Translations under genes and position numbers: made by a program | Shown: positions 8,424-18,063 of the stretch, piece by piece | How positions within the stretch are numbered: the first letter of the stretch is position 1 | Layout: each line of letters begins with the position of its first letter | Origin: Collinsella sp. | Lineage (GTDB): Bacteria > Actinomycetota > Coriobacteriia > Coriobacteriales > Coriobacteriaceae | Direction of reading: 5' to 3' | NCBI GenBank assembly: GCA_019414265.1 | Contig: DXMJ01000008.1 | Coordinates: forward strand, 9,859 to 73,858 | DNA: 64,000 nt | Notes under the pieces: generated by a model | The model's database searches: none | The model's input: the letters and a program-made list of their open reading frames with translations, nothing else | Told to the model about the DNA's origin: nothing

Positions 8424-9713
8424 ATGTTCTGTTCGCAGTGTGGCGCCCCCATGGGCGATAACGACAAGTTCTGCGGCGTGTGTGGTGCCCCCAATGTCGG
8501 TGCTGCAGCTTCCACCCCTCAGGGTCAGCCTCAGCCTCAGCAGTTTGTTCCTCAACCTGTCGCGAACGCGTCCAAGGGCTGCACGGCTCAGGCGTTTGAG
8601 GATATGACCAAGACTCCGGGCGTGCTGCAGCGCGTGTGCCAGATTGCCTTTTTGCCGGCGCTTATCTGTGTCGTGTCGGTACTCGTGCTGTTCATCCCCG
8701 TTATCGGCGGTATTGCGGCTGCCATCGGCTTTTTGGCTGCCTACGTGGCGAGCGTGTGCGGTTCGGGCTTTGGTATCGAGTGGGGTCGCGACCTGTCGCT
8801 TAAGATCGATGACGGCATGGGTCGTCCGTTGATGCGTTCCACGTCGTTTGGTCTCGGAATCTTTTCGAGCGTTATTTCGGTCGTACTCGAGTTTATCGCT
8901 GCCATTCCCATTATCGGTGTAGTGCTTTCGCTGGTGGAGGGCGTGGTAATTGGCGCCGCGGGCTCGTATTCTTATTACGGCTCTTATGCGCTCGAGGCTG
9001 CGCTGTTTGGCTCGCTTGGCCTGCTTGTCCTGGCTATGATTGCCACGGTGGTCCTGGGGGTCTTCTTTAAGATGTTCGCCGACATTGCCGTGATGCACTT
9101 TGCGGTGACCGGTCGCGTCGAGAGCGCGTTTTCGCTCGATAAGGTTTGGGCGGCCTTTAAGAACAACAAGACCAAGCTGTTCTGCGCTTCGTTCCTCCCC
9201 GAGTTTTTGACGGGCCTGGTTTCCAACGCCATTACGTGGATCTTGACAGCTGTCTTTGGTGCCATCGCCGGAATTGGCGCGTACGGCTATTACTATCGCC
9301 CCACGGGTATCGAGGCGATTGTTACCGCCGGTGGTGTCACGCTCGTATTGTTCCTGGTGCTGATTGCATTCGTCACGGTGTTCCTTACGGTCTTTGGCAA
9401 GATGCTCAAGCACCGTGCCGTTGGCTATTGGGCTGCACGTTATGCAAGCGAATGGGCCGATGAGGACAAGGACGACGTTTTGACTTTTGTGCTCCCGGGT
9501 GAGAAGAAGCCTGCTCCTGCGGGATTCAATCCCACGGCAGCCACTGGTGCTGCGCCTGCCCCGGCACCCGCGCCTGCACCTGCCCCGGCACCTGCTCCTG
9601 TCCCCGCACCGGCGTCCGAGGCGACGCCTGCGGAGCCCGATTGGGATGCCGTTGCCACGCCGGCGGATGAGCCGGGCGATAATCCTGCTGCCGAAAACAA
9701 TCAAACCGAATAG
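8424..9713 (+). CDS. zinc-ribbon polytopic membrane protein with Pro-Ala tail
   Basis: A 429-residue protein. It opens with a zinc ribbon (CSQCGAPMGDNDKFCGVCG, residues 3-21, four cysteines). A Gln/Pro linker and about six transmembrane helices (roughly 75-350) follow. The tail of about 75 residues is made of AP repeats and acidic residues. Zinc-ribbon-plus-membrane proteins of this type are common in Coriobacteriia and uncharacterised. The start at 8424 is preferred because AGGG lies 9 bases upstream and the ribbon then begins at residue 3; an upstream in-frame start at 8340 would put hydrophobic filler before the ribbon. The next gene starts with the same kind of ribbon. Confidence 0.7.
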   Translation: MFCSQCGAPMGDNDKFCGVCGAPNVGAAASTPQGQPQPQQFVPQPVANASKGCTAQAFEDMTKTPGVLQRVCQIAFLPALICVVSVLVLFIPVIGGIAAAIGFLAAYVASVCGSGFGIEWGRDLSLKIDDGMGRPLMRSTSFGLGIFSSVISVVLEFIAAIPIIGVVLSLVEGVVIGAAGSYSYYGSYALEAALFGSLGLLVLAMIATVVLGVFFKMFADIAVMHFAVTGRVESAFSLDKVWAAFKNNKTKLFCASFLPEFLTGLVSNAITWILTAVFGAIAGIGAYGYYYRPTGIEAIVTAGGVTLVLFLVLIAFVTVFLTVFGKMLKHRAVGYWAARYASEWADEDKDDVLTFVLPGEKKPAPAGFNPTAATGAAPAPAPAPAPAPAPAPVPAPASEATPAEPDWDAVATPADEPGDNPAAENNQTE

Positions 9714-9908
9714 CCGGTCGAGGCGCCCTGGGCAACTGAGCCCGGGGTGCCTTTTTCTACTGCGAAAGCAAGAAAATGCCTGGGAAAACGGTTGCAGCAA
9801 AATTTCTCGGAAATTGGTCAATGTTGCGCAACAACGTCGCGGCTATTGTTGAGAACGTAGACGTGTAAGGTTTGAAGGCGTGCGACGCCTTAGGAAAAGG
9901 AGAGGCTC

Positions 9909-10517
9909 ATGTTCTGTCCCACTTGTGGTTCTCCCATTTCGGATGATGCCAAATTCTGCCCTGTTTGCGGATCCGCCGTTGGTGCCGCTTCTGCCGCTCC
10001 GGCCCCGCAGCCCCAGCCCGCTCCGGCCCAGGCTATTCAGCCCGTGCCCCAGCCTCAGCAGCAGTACACCGGTCAATACGCCCAACAGTCCGCATCCGCT
10101 CCGATGGGCTATGGCCCCATTAAGGCTGACCGCAGCCTGATCGGCTGGCTGCTGCTCTCTCTTGTGACCTGCGGTATCTATTCGTTCTACTTCCTGTATT
10201 GCTTGGCACGCGACGTCAACACGTTGTGTCAGGATGACGGCGATTACACGCCGGGTCTGGCGGAATTCATCCTTCTATCGTTTGTGACCTGCGGCTTCTA
10301 CGCGTACTACTGGTATTACAAGATTGGCAACCGCCTGCAGGCCAACGCTCCTCGCTACGGCCTGGTGTTCCAGGAAAACGGCACCACCGTTCTTCTGTGG
10401 CAGATCTTCGGCGCGCTCCTGTGCGGCCTTGGTCCCATCTTCGCTATGAACATCATCATCAATAATACCAATGCCATGGCAACGGCTTACAACACTCGCC
10501 TTGGCGCTCGTGCCTAA
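9909..10517 (+). CDS. zinc-ribbon protein with DUF4234 membrane domain
   Basis: A 202-residue protein. It has an N-terminal zinc ribbon (CPTCGSPISDDAKFCPVCG, residues 3-21), a Pro/Gln-rich linker, and a DUF4234 domain. The DUF4234 part has paired LVTCGIYSFYF and FVTCGFYAYYW segments, each a membrane helix ending in aromatic residues, followed by a final helix. Function is unknown; membrane organisation or sensing is only a guess. The start is ATG 9909 behind AAGGAGA. The ribbon is closely similar to that of the gene before it, suggesting shared partners or a recent domain duplication. Confidence 0.82.
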   Translation: MFCPTCGSPISDDAKFCPVCGSAVGAASAAPAPQPQPAPAQAIQPVPQPQQQYTGQYAQQSASAPMGYGPIKADRSLIGWLLLSLVTCGIYSFYFLYCLARDVNTLCQDDGDYTPGLAEFILLSFVTCGFYAYYWYYKIGNRLQANAPRYGLVFQENGTTVLLWQIFGALLCGLGPIFAMNIIINNTNAMATAYNTRLGARA

Positions 10518-10530
10518 CAATAAGGGCGGC

Positions 10531-11007
10531 GTGAACAGCTCCCAGGGACATAGGGGCACGGCAGAGCTCCTTCGCCGCGCCCTTTTTTGCACCGGCGCGC
10601 TCTTTGTCGCCTGGCTCGCGCTCTACCTGCTCGATATCGGCTGCATTTTTCGAATGATGACGGGCGCTCCTTGTCCGGGATGCGGCATGACGAGGGCGTG
10701 GCTGGCGGCGCTGCGTCTCGATTTTGCGGCGGCCTTTGCCTACCATCCGCTGTTTTGGGTGGTGCCGATTGCGTTTGTGCTCGCGTTCGTGCGCGAGGAG
10801 GTGGCATCGAGCAAGCTAAAGCGTGGTGTCGACATTGCAGTCACCGTGTTGTGCATGCTGGTCATCGCCGTATGGATCGTGCGCCTCATCAATCCGGTAG
10901 ATGCCGGCCTACTCTTTGGCGGCCATGCGCCCGCCGGAGTCCCCGACGACATCATCCACCTCGAACCCCCACGCTGGCTCACCATCCTTCGCTCTTTCCT
11001 GTCGTGA
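10531..11007 (+). CDS. DUF2752 membrane protein
   Basis: A 158-residue membrane protein with three or four helices and the DUF2752 signature CPGCGMTRAW near residue 48. The family is uncharacterised; the paired cysteines could bind a metal or form a disulfide. The GTG start at 10531 is chosen because it lies just after the stop of the preceding gene (14 bases) with a weak TAAGGG upstream; an earlier ATG in this frame lies within that gene. With the two zinc-ribbon genes it makes a compact group of three small Cys-motif membrane proteins, ended by a strong bidirectional terminator. Confidence 0.75.
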   Translation: MNSSQGHRGTAELLRRALFCTGALFVAWLALYLLDIGCIFRMMTGAPCPGCGMTRAWLAALRLDFAAAFAYHPLFWVVPIAFVLAFVREEVASSKLKRGVDIAVTVLCMLVIAVWIVRLINPVDAGLLFGGHAPAGVPDDIIHLEPPRWLTILRSFLS

Positions 11008-11040
11008 CGGAGGACGCGCTAGAAAAGCGGTCGACACATA

Positions 11041-11080
11041 AGCGGGGGCGAACGTTGAGATAACGTTCGCCCCCGCTTTG
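11041..11080. terminator. bidirectional terminator
   Basis: A perfect 16-bp stem (11041-11056 with 11062-11077) with a 5-base loop and TTT after it. It lies between the converging DUF2752 gene (+) and M20 hydrolase gene (-). Confidence 0.8.
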
Positions 11081-11113
11081 CTCTAGCCAGGTTGTTATGG
11101 GTGGGCGTGATGG

Positions 11114-12577
11114 CTACTCGTCGCGCTTCTCCTCGTGGCGAGCGGCAGCCCGCGCATCGTGGATGCCCTTGATTGCAGCATGGCGAGCGGTGCGAGCATC
11201 GTGCATGGCGTCGCGCGCCTCAGCGGCTGTTGCCTTGGCAGAGCGCAGCTTGGCGGCCAAGTCGGGGTTGGTCTCGGCAACCGCGGCGATCGTGGGGCCG
11301 TCGAGCTCCTCTTGCGTGGGCTCGGCCAAAAAGTCGATAGCATACTGGGCGGCCACCATGGAGCCCTTTGCCAGCACGGTCTCGTCGATCTTGTAGAAGC
11401 AGGAATGTTGGGCGTACGTGGCACCAATCTTGGGGTTGCGCGTACCTACAAAGGCGAGCACGCCCGGCACGCGGCGCAGGTACTCCGAAAAATCCTCGCC
11501 CGAAAGCGTGCCACGGTAATGGCCTTGACCGGTGGGGCCCAGGCACTTGATTACAGCCTGACGGCAGCGCTCGCTCGAGGCGACCTCGTTTTCGACCTTG
11601 TAGTTGGCGATGGTGTAGTCGGTGAGCTCAGCCTCGGCGCCCAGAGCTGCCGCGGTATGCTCCACGATGCGGCGCATGAGCTCCGGCATTTCCTCGTGGG
11701 TCGAATCGCCGTAGGTGCGCACTGTGCCGGCGAGGTAGGCCGTGCCGGCGATAACGTTGCGCGCGGTGCCGCCGTGCAGCTCGCCGACGGTGATGACAGC
11801 CGGCTCGTAGGGGCTAATCTCGCGCGAGACGATGGTCTGCAGGGCGTTGACGATCTCTGCCGCAACCATAACGGCGTCGTGGCCGCGCTGGGGCATGGCG
11901 CCATGGCACGAGGTGCCGCGGACGTCGATGCGGAACCAGTCGGTATTTGCCATGCGTGGGCCGGGCTCGCAGCTTACGGTACCGGCGTCGACCTCGCTCC
12001 AGATGTGCGCGGCGTAGGCGCCATCGACGCCGTCGAGCACACCCGTGCCAATCATGAGTTTGGCGCCCTGGCCGTTTTCCTCGCTGGGCTGGAATACGAT
12101 GCGAATCTCGCCGTGGATGTCATCGGTCATGTGGCGCAGAATCTGCAACGTGCCGAGCATCATGGCGATATGGCAGTCGTGACCGCAGGCGTGCATGCAG
12201 CCCTCATTGACGCTGACGAACTCCTCGCCGGTCTGCTCAGTGACGGGCAGGGCGTCGATATCGGCGCGCAGCAGGATGCGGCGGCGCGGCGTGCCGTCCT
12301 CGCGGTAGGCATCCGGCGCGGTGCCGCGAAGCGTCGCCACCAGGCCCGTCTTGAGCGGACGCTCGTAGGGGATATTCATGGCGTCGAGCTGGTTGGCGAT
12401 GTCGGAAGTCGTGCGCTCCTCGGCAAGGCTCAGCTCCGGGTGCTTATGGAAGTGCCGGCGCTGCTTGATGATGTAGGGTTCAAACTCGGCGGCGATATCC
12501 TGGATGGCCGCGGTGACGTCGTCTGCCGCGCGAACCTCGGTTGCCGCCATAATCTGCTGTGCCTTGGTCTTCGTCAT
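11114..12577 (-). CDS. M20-family metal-dependent amidohydrolase with C-terminal tail
   Basis: A 487-residue M20D-type hydrolase (hippurate hydrolase/N-acyl-amino-acid deacylase group) likely cleaving an N-acyl or peptide-like amide with two metal ions. Seen in order: LLRADIDALPVTE, MHACGHDCHIAMMLG (metal ligands), FQPSEENGQGA with the catalytic glutamate, and LSGEDFSEYL. The start at 12577 has AAGGAG 7 bases upstream. The usual domain ends near residue 410; an Ala-, Arg- and Asp-rich helical tail of about 70 residues follows, which is unusual for the family. It is transcribed away from the amidohydrolase at 12746 across a 168-base shared region. Confidence 0.85.
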   Translation of the reverse strand: MTKTKAQQIMAATEVRAADDVTAAIQDIAAEFEPYIIKQRRHFHKHPELSLAEERTTSDIANQLDAMNIPYERPLKTGLVATLRGTAPDAYREDGTPRRRILLRADIDALPVTEQTGEEFVSVNEGCMHACGHDCHIAMMLGTLQILRHMTDDIHGEIRIVFQPSEENGQGAKLMIGTGVLDGVDGAYAAHIWSEVDAGTVSCEPGPRMANTDWFRIDVRGTSCHGAMPQRGHDAVMVAAEIVNALQTIVSREISPYEPAVITVGELHGGTARNVIAGTAYLAGTVRTYGDSTHEEMPELMRRIVEHTAAALGAEAELTDYTIANYKVENEVASSERCRQAVIKCLGPTGQGHYRGTLSGEDFSEYLRRVPGVLAFVGTRNPKIGATYAQHSCFYKIDETVLAKGSMVAAQYAIDFLAEPTQEELDGPTIAAVAETNPDLAAKLRSAKATAAEARDAMHDARTARHAAIKGIHDARAAARHEEKRDE

Positions 12578-12745
12578 GGTCGATTTGCTCCTTGTTGGCT
12601 CGATCGCAAAATCGTACAGGCTCTCTCCAGTATGCCACCTGCCGCTAGGGCTGGTAAAGCTGCCGTTTGCCGCTTGGCATTTTGTAACCGAGGCGGGGGA
12701 GTACACTCGGGGGTGTTGAATTTCCTGCCAGAGATGGGGATGCCC

Positions 12746-14383
12746 ATGCAACATATCGATCGGATTATTCGCTCCAAGAACGTCTTTACCGCGCAAGACG
12801 GCATCGATTCCGCCCGCGAGCTGGCGATTGCCATCGCGGGCGACCGCATCGTCGCAGTCGGTGCGCCCGATGACGTAATTGCCGCCGCACCTGCCGCCAC
12901 GCCGGTGGTCGATTACGGCGAGCAGTTTGTCTGCCCCGGTTTCCATGATGCGCATCTGCACTTCTTCCATACCTCGGTCGGCTCCTCGCCGTACATGCTC
13001 ATGGATATGGGCGCGTCCGAGGCGGCACTGGTACAACATGCGCTCGAGTTTTCCCAGGACCTGCCCGATGACGCCTGGGTTGTGACGCAGGGCTGGCGCG
13101 ACTACCGTTGGGACCCGCCCGAGCATCCTACCAAGGCGTCGCTCGATGCGGCATTCCCCGATCGTCCCTGCGTTATGTATTCGGGCGACGGGCACACGCT
13201 TTGGCTCAACAGCCGCGCACTCGAGGCGCTCGGCGTCACGCGCGACAGCGAGCCGCCAGCGGGCGGCAGCTACGACAAGGACGCAAGCGGCGAGCTTACG
13301 GGCATTGCTCACGAAGCGGCTGCCATGCAGTTGTTGCCGCGCTGCCTTGAGTGGCTGGGCGAAGATCGCATCGCAAGCGCTTACGCCGATCAAATGAGGC
13401 GCATGGCCGAGCAGGGCATCACCTCGATCTGCGATATGTCGCTCATGCCCATGCCAGGCTGCGATTTTATCCGCGACGACGTCTACGACAAACTGCAGAC
13501 AGCCGGCAAGCTGGGCATTCGTGCCCATCTGTTCCCCACGCTGTTGGATGACCAGTCGCGTCTAGAAGAGCTCCAGGTACGTTATGCGAACAACGCGCTG
13601 CTTTCGGCGCCGGGTTTTAAGCAGTTCTTCGATGGCGTGTCGAGTGAACACACGGCATATCTCACCGAGCCCTATACCAATCCGCGCTTCCCGGGCGACC
13701 AGGGCCGTCTGACAGTCCCGGCTGAGCGCATGCGAAAATTGGTTCTGGCGGCTGCGGAGCGCGGTCACACCGTGCGCATCCACGTTATTGGTGACGGTGC
13801 GATTCATGCCGCGCTGGATATCTTCGAGGAAGCAGCCGACCTGTACGGCCTGCCCCAGCACGGCCATAACACGCTCGAGCACCTGGAGAACCTTCTGCCC
13901 GAGGACATCGACCGCCTGCGCAAGCTCAACGTGGTTGCTTCGAGCCAGCCCTGCCACATTACACTCGACCCGGGTGGACCGGAGCGCGATCTGGGCCTGG
14001 AGCGCAGCCGCATCATGTGGCCGTTCGCAACCTATAAGCAGCGCGGCATTCGCCAAGCCTTCGGTACCGACAGCCCTATCACGCCCGTTACCAGCATGAA
14101 CGTGCTCTACACGGCTATCACGCGCCAGGACCCCAAAAGCCACTGGCCCGAGGGCGGCTGGTTGCCGAGCGAGCGCATCGATGCAGCAACGGCTCTGCGC
14201 AACTACACCTTGGGCAGCGCCTATGCAGCGGGCGACGAGCAAAACCTCGGTAGCTTGGAGCCTGGCAAGTACGCCGACCTGGTAGTCCTGGACCAAAACC
14301 CGCTCACCGTTGATCCCCAAGAACTTCAAGCCACCAAAGTCCAAGCCACCTACCTGGCAGGCAACTTGATTTACGAGCGCTAA
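12746..14383 (+). CDS. YtcJ-like amidohydrolase (TIM-barrel)
   Basis: A 545-residue amidohydrolase of the YtcJ/exoenzyme-regulatory type. The N-terminal beta domain (VVDYGEQFVCPGFHDAHLH) carries the metal-binding HxH. Further ligands lie in TVRIHVIGDGAIHAALD, and the C-terminal motif AFGTDSPITPV contains the conserved aspartate. The family hydrolyses C-N bonds in varied amides; the substrate cannot be read from sequence. Candidate starts are 12734, 12740 and 12746; 12746 is chosen because GGGG lies 6 bases upstream. It diverges from the M20 hydrolase gene, hinting at joint use in amide or peptide breakdown. The stop is followed by a large palindrome-rich gap. Confidence 0.85.
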   Translation: MQHIDRIIRSKNVFTAQDGIDSARELAIAIAGDRIVAVGAPDDVIAAAPAATPVVDYGEQFVCPGFHDAHLHFFHTSVGSSPYMLMDMGASEAALVQHALEFSQDLPDDAWVVTQGWRDYRWDPPEHPTKASLDAAFPDRPCVMYSGDGHTLWLNSRALEALGVTRDSEPPAGGSYDKDASGELTGIAHEAAAMQLLPRCLEWLGEDRIASAYADQMRRMAEQGITSICDMSLMPMPGCDFIRDDVYDKLQTAGKLGIRAHLFPTLLDDQSRLEELQVRYANNALLSAPGFKQFFDGVSSEHTAYLTEPYTNPRFPGDQGRLTVPAERMRKLVLAAAERGHTVRIHVIGDGAIHAALDIFEEAADLYGLPQHGHNTLEHLENLLPEDIDRLRKLNVVASSQPCHITLDPGGPERDLGLERSRIMWPFATYKQRGIRQAFGTDSPITPVTSMNVLYTAITRQDPKSHWPEGGWLPSERIDAATALRNYTLGSAYAAGDEQNLGSLEPGKYADLVVLDQNPLTVDPQELQATKVQATYLAGNLIYER

Positions 14384-14400
14384 CCCCACATCCCACCCCT

Positions 14401-14469
14401 CAGTTGCGGTGAAATAGTCCCTAAAATCGGCCTTCAAGCCCAAAAACAGGAACTATTCCACCGCAACTT
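14401..14469. repeat. 22-bp inverted repeat
   Basis: 14401-14422 and 14448-14469 are inverted copies of each other at 19 of 22 positions (core GTTGCGGTGGAATAGT), with a 25-base spacer. This is the first of two palindromic elements filling the gap between the amidohydrolase and groES. The rest of 14384-14877 holds the large palindrome listed next and the groES leader. Confidence 0.7.
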
Positions 14470-14541
14470 AAAAGAGCGCGTCCCAACAACGTGCCCCCTA
14501 TCTTGTGCATTCCATCCGCATCGCCATTTTGCTGCACTGAC

Positions 14542-14740
14542 TTTTCTGAATGCCGGGCCCTAGTTAGTCAACCTGGCTCCCAGGGCGGACCGGAGGGCAT
14601 GAAGTTTGTCGCGAGTTCCGCACGCAAAGGAAAGCACTTAATGTGCTTTCCGTCTTGCGCAGGACTGTAGAGCAGCAAACTTCATGCCCTCCGGTCCGCC
14701 CCGGGAGCCACCGTTAAGTTATCCCCCGGCATTCAGAAAA
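14542..14740. repeat. 199-bp nested palindrome upstream of groES
   Basis: Three nested inverted repeats share one centre near 14640. The ends are a perfect 16-bp pair (TTTTCTGAATGCCGGG at 14542-14557 with 14725-14740). Arms of 35 bp follow (14574-14608 with 14676-14710, 34 of 35 matching). The inner hairpin is GGAAAGCAC/GTGCTTTCC (14629-14637 with 14643-14651, loop TTAAT). No coding sequence is seen. The whole can fold into a single cruciform, like a MITE or an oversized REP element. Confidence 0.85.
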
Positions 14741-14877
14741 TCTAAGTGCCAAAAAATAAGATTTTTTGACTCCGTGTTGTATAACCCGCCATTCGTGGGT
14801 ACCATTCAACGCGTACGCAAACAAAAAGGGTTAATTCGCGTGGTATAACCGCGCGGCCCAAAAAGGAGGAGACAAGC

Positions 14878-15171
14878 ATGTCGTCTTTGAAGCCGCTTGC
14901 AGATCGTGTTCTGGTCAAGCCCGACGAGGCCGAGCAGAAGACCGCTTCTGGTCTGTATATCGCCAGCAACGCTCAGGAGAAGCCGCAGCGCGGCACCATT
15001 GTTGCCGTTGGCGCCGGCAAGGTCAACGACAAGGGTGAGCGCATTCCCATGGACGTCAAGGTCGGTGACGTTGTCATCTACGGTAAGTTCGGTGGCAACG
15101 AGGTTAAGGTCGACGGCGAGAAGTATCTGCTCATGCGCGCCGATGACATCTACGCTGTCGTCGAGGCCTAG
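14878..15171 (+). CDS. groS: co-chaperonin GroES
   Basis: A 97-residue GroES, the heptameric lid of the GroEL chamber. It begins SSLKPLADRVLVKPDEAEQ and contains the mobile-loop region around residues 20-32 and the GGNEVKVDGEKYLLM C-terminal strand. The ribosome site AAAGGAGGAG is excellent, as expected for a highly expressed chaperone. It lies 96 bases before groL, presumably on the same transcript. No canonical CIRCE operator (TTAGCACTC-N9-GAGTGCTAA) is visible upstream. The leader instead holds two TATAACC motifs and an imperfect GGTTA/TAACC palindrome near 14830-14851. Heat control here may not use HrcA. Confidence 0.97.
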   Translation: MSSLKPLADRVLVKPDEAEQKTASGLYIASNAQEKPQRGTIVAVGAGKVNDKGERIPMDVKVGDVVIYGKFGGNEVKVDGEKYLLMRADDIYAVVEA

Positions 15172-15189
15172 TCTCGTCAGAATCTCTGA

Positions 15190-16905
<1,716 letters not shown>

Positions 16906-16935
16906 GGCCGACAAGGTCTAGAACTCCCACCGGGA

Positions 16936-17070
16936 ATCCGGGGGCGTGACGGGGCTTCTCTCCGGAACGTCCTCGGACATGCAAAGAGGCTCCGCATCGC
17001 GCTTCGCGCTGCGGAGCCTCTTTGCGTCCTGCGGAATGTTCCGGAGAGAAGCCCCGTCACGCCCCCGGAT
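16936..17070. repeat. 135-bp nested perfect palindrome downstream of groL
   Basis: Outer arms of 33 bp (16936-16968 with 17038-17070) are perfect inverted repeats. Inside, 16-bp arms (16981-16996 with 17010-17025) are also perfect, and CGCG pairs close the CTT loop. The two stems are separated by unpaired 12-base strips. As RNA this would be a very stable double hairpin. The rest of the gap to the riboswitch promoter (17071-17240) shows nothing recognisable. Confidence 0.85.
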
Positions 17071-17241
17071 CCCCTGTGTTTACGGCCTTGAGGTCGGCGT
17101 GGACGGAGATCGTGGCTGATGGGGATACATGTCCCGGTCGCTGTTTCGCGGCTTTGCCGCGAAAGGCGCGCTACTTTGGGATGGGTGGGGAACGTGGTTG
17201 TTGCGGCAACTGATCCCCACCATAAATTACCCTCGGCATAC

Positions 17242-17269
17242 TTGCGCGAAAACCTGCCCGTGCTACACT
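17242..17269 (+). promoter_or_regulatory. promoter of the riboflavin transport operon
   Basis: -35 TTGCGC (17242-17247), 16-base spacer, extended -10 TGCTACACT (TACACT at 17264-17269). The predicted start near 17276 places transcription just ahead of the FMN riboswitch. Confidence 0.65.
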
Positions 17270-17281
17270 TGCAATTGCTGT

Positions 17282-17460
17282 TTCAGGGCGGGGTGAAATT
17301 CCCCACTGGCGGTAAATCGGGCGGTGCCAAAGGGGTGCCGTGGCGCAGACGAGGCGTCTGCGACCGAGCCGATGAGTCCGCGACCCGTGCATGCGTTGGT
17401 TCGCATGCCGGCTGAACTGGTGAGATCCCAGTACCAACGGTTAGAGTCCGGATGAAAGAG
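17282..17460 (+). ncRNA. FMN riboswitch (RFN element)
   Basis: Conserved RFN segments appear in order: CAGGGCGGGGTGAAATTCCC, then ACTGGCGGT, a variable arm, GATGAGTCCGCGACCC, CTGAACTGGTGAGATCCCAG, then ACCAACGGTTAGAGTCCGGA and TGAAAGAG. It lies directly upstream of ribU, whose ribosome-binding region (GAGGCAGGTGA) begins as the aptamer ends. No terminator with a T-run is seen between aptamer and gene. FMN therefore most likely blocks translation initiation rather than ending transcription. Confidence 0.95.
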
Positions 17461-17472
17461 GCAGGTGATCTT

Positions 17473-18063
17473 ATGTCTGAACAGTCGCAGCATATCCATT
17501 TTGAGAACACGAATAGGTGGAGCACCAAACAGCTCGTTACCATGGCGTTGATGTGCGCCTTGGGCGCCCTGTTTATGTACGTGCAGCTGCCCATTCTTCC
17601 TTCGGCGCCATTTTTGACGTATGACCCGTCGCTGGTGCCGGCGATGGTGTGCGGATTTGCGTATGGCCCCGGTGCTGGTACCGCTGTTGCAGCCATGGCG
17701 ATCGTTATCCATGCGCTCACTACGGGTGACTGGGTCGGCGCGCTTATGAATCTGGTTGCCACGCTGGGCTACATTCTGCCCGCGGCTATCGTCTACCAGA
17801 AGATGCATACCTATAAGGGTGCCGTGATTGGCCTGGTGCTCGGCGTTATTGCCGCTACGGCGTTGTCTATGGTCGCAAATCTTACCATTGGCGTATGGTT
17901 CTGGTATGGCTCGGTCGATGTGATCGCCCCGCTCATGATTCCTGCGGTGCTGCCGTTCAACCTCATCAAGACCGTGCTCAACTCGGTGTTGACGCTTGCG
18001 GTGTACAAGGCGGTCTCCAACCTCATCACGCCTAAAAAGGACCAGGTCAAAGGTCGCGCATGA
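17473..18063 (+). CDS. ribU: riboflavin ECF transporter S component RibU
   Basis: A 196-residue six-helix membrane protein that binds riboflavin and docks on the EcfA-EcfT module encoded next. The family feature ALMCALGALFMYVQLPILP lies near residues 23-41, and AMVCGFAYGPGAG follows. The FMN riboswitch directly upstream identifies the ligand. An in-frame ATG at 17452 falls inside the riboswitch; 17473 is the sensible start, with AGGCAGGT before it. Its stop overlaps the ecfA start by 4 bases (ATGA), implying coupled translation. Confidence 0.95.
   Translation: MSEQSQHIHFENTNRWSTKQLVTMALMCALGALFMYVQLPILPSAPFLTYDPSLVPAMVCGFAYGPGAGTAVAAMAIVIHALTTGDWVGALMNLVATLGYILPAAIVYQKMHTYKGAVIGLVLGVIAATALSMVANLTIGVWFWYGSVDVIAPLMIPAVLPFNLIKTVLNSVLTLAVYKAVSNLITPKKDQVKGRA

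Noticed and set aside
11135..12740. Upstream extension of the + strand amidohydrolase frame across the M20 gene
   Set aside because: It is antisense to a complete M20 hydrolase and adds no domain; the family N-terminus begins near 12746.
12578..13528. Upstream extension of the minus-strand M20 frame into the amidohydrolase
   Set aside because: The M20 family N-terminus and a good ribosome site mark the start at 12577.
14740..14877. CIRCE/HrcA operator upstream of groES
   Set aside because: No TTAGCACTC-N9-GAGTGCTAA or close variant is present; only TATAACC repeats and a loose GGTTA/TAACC pair.
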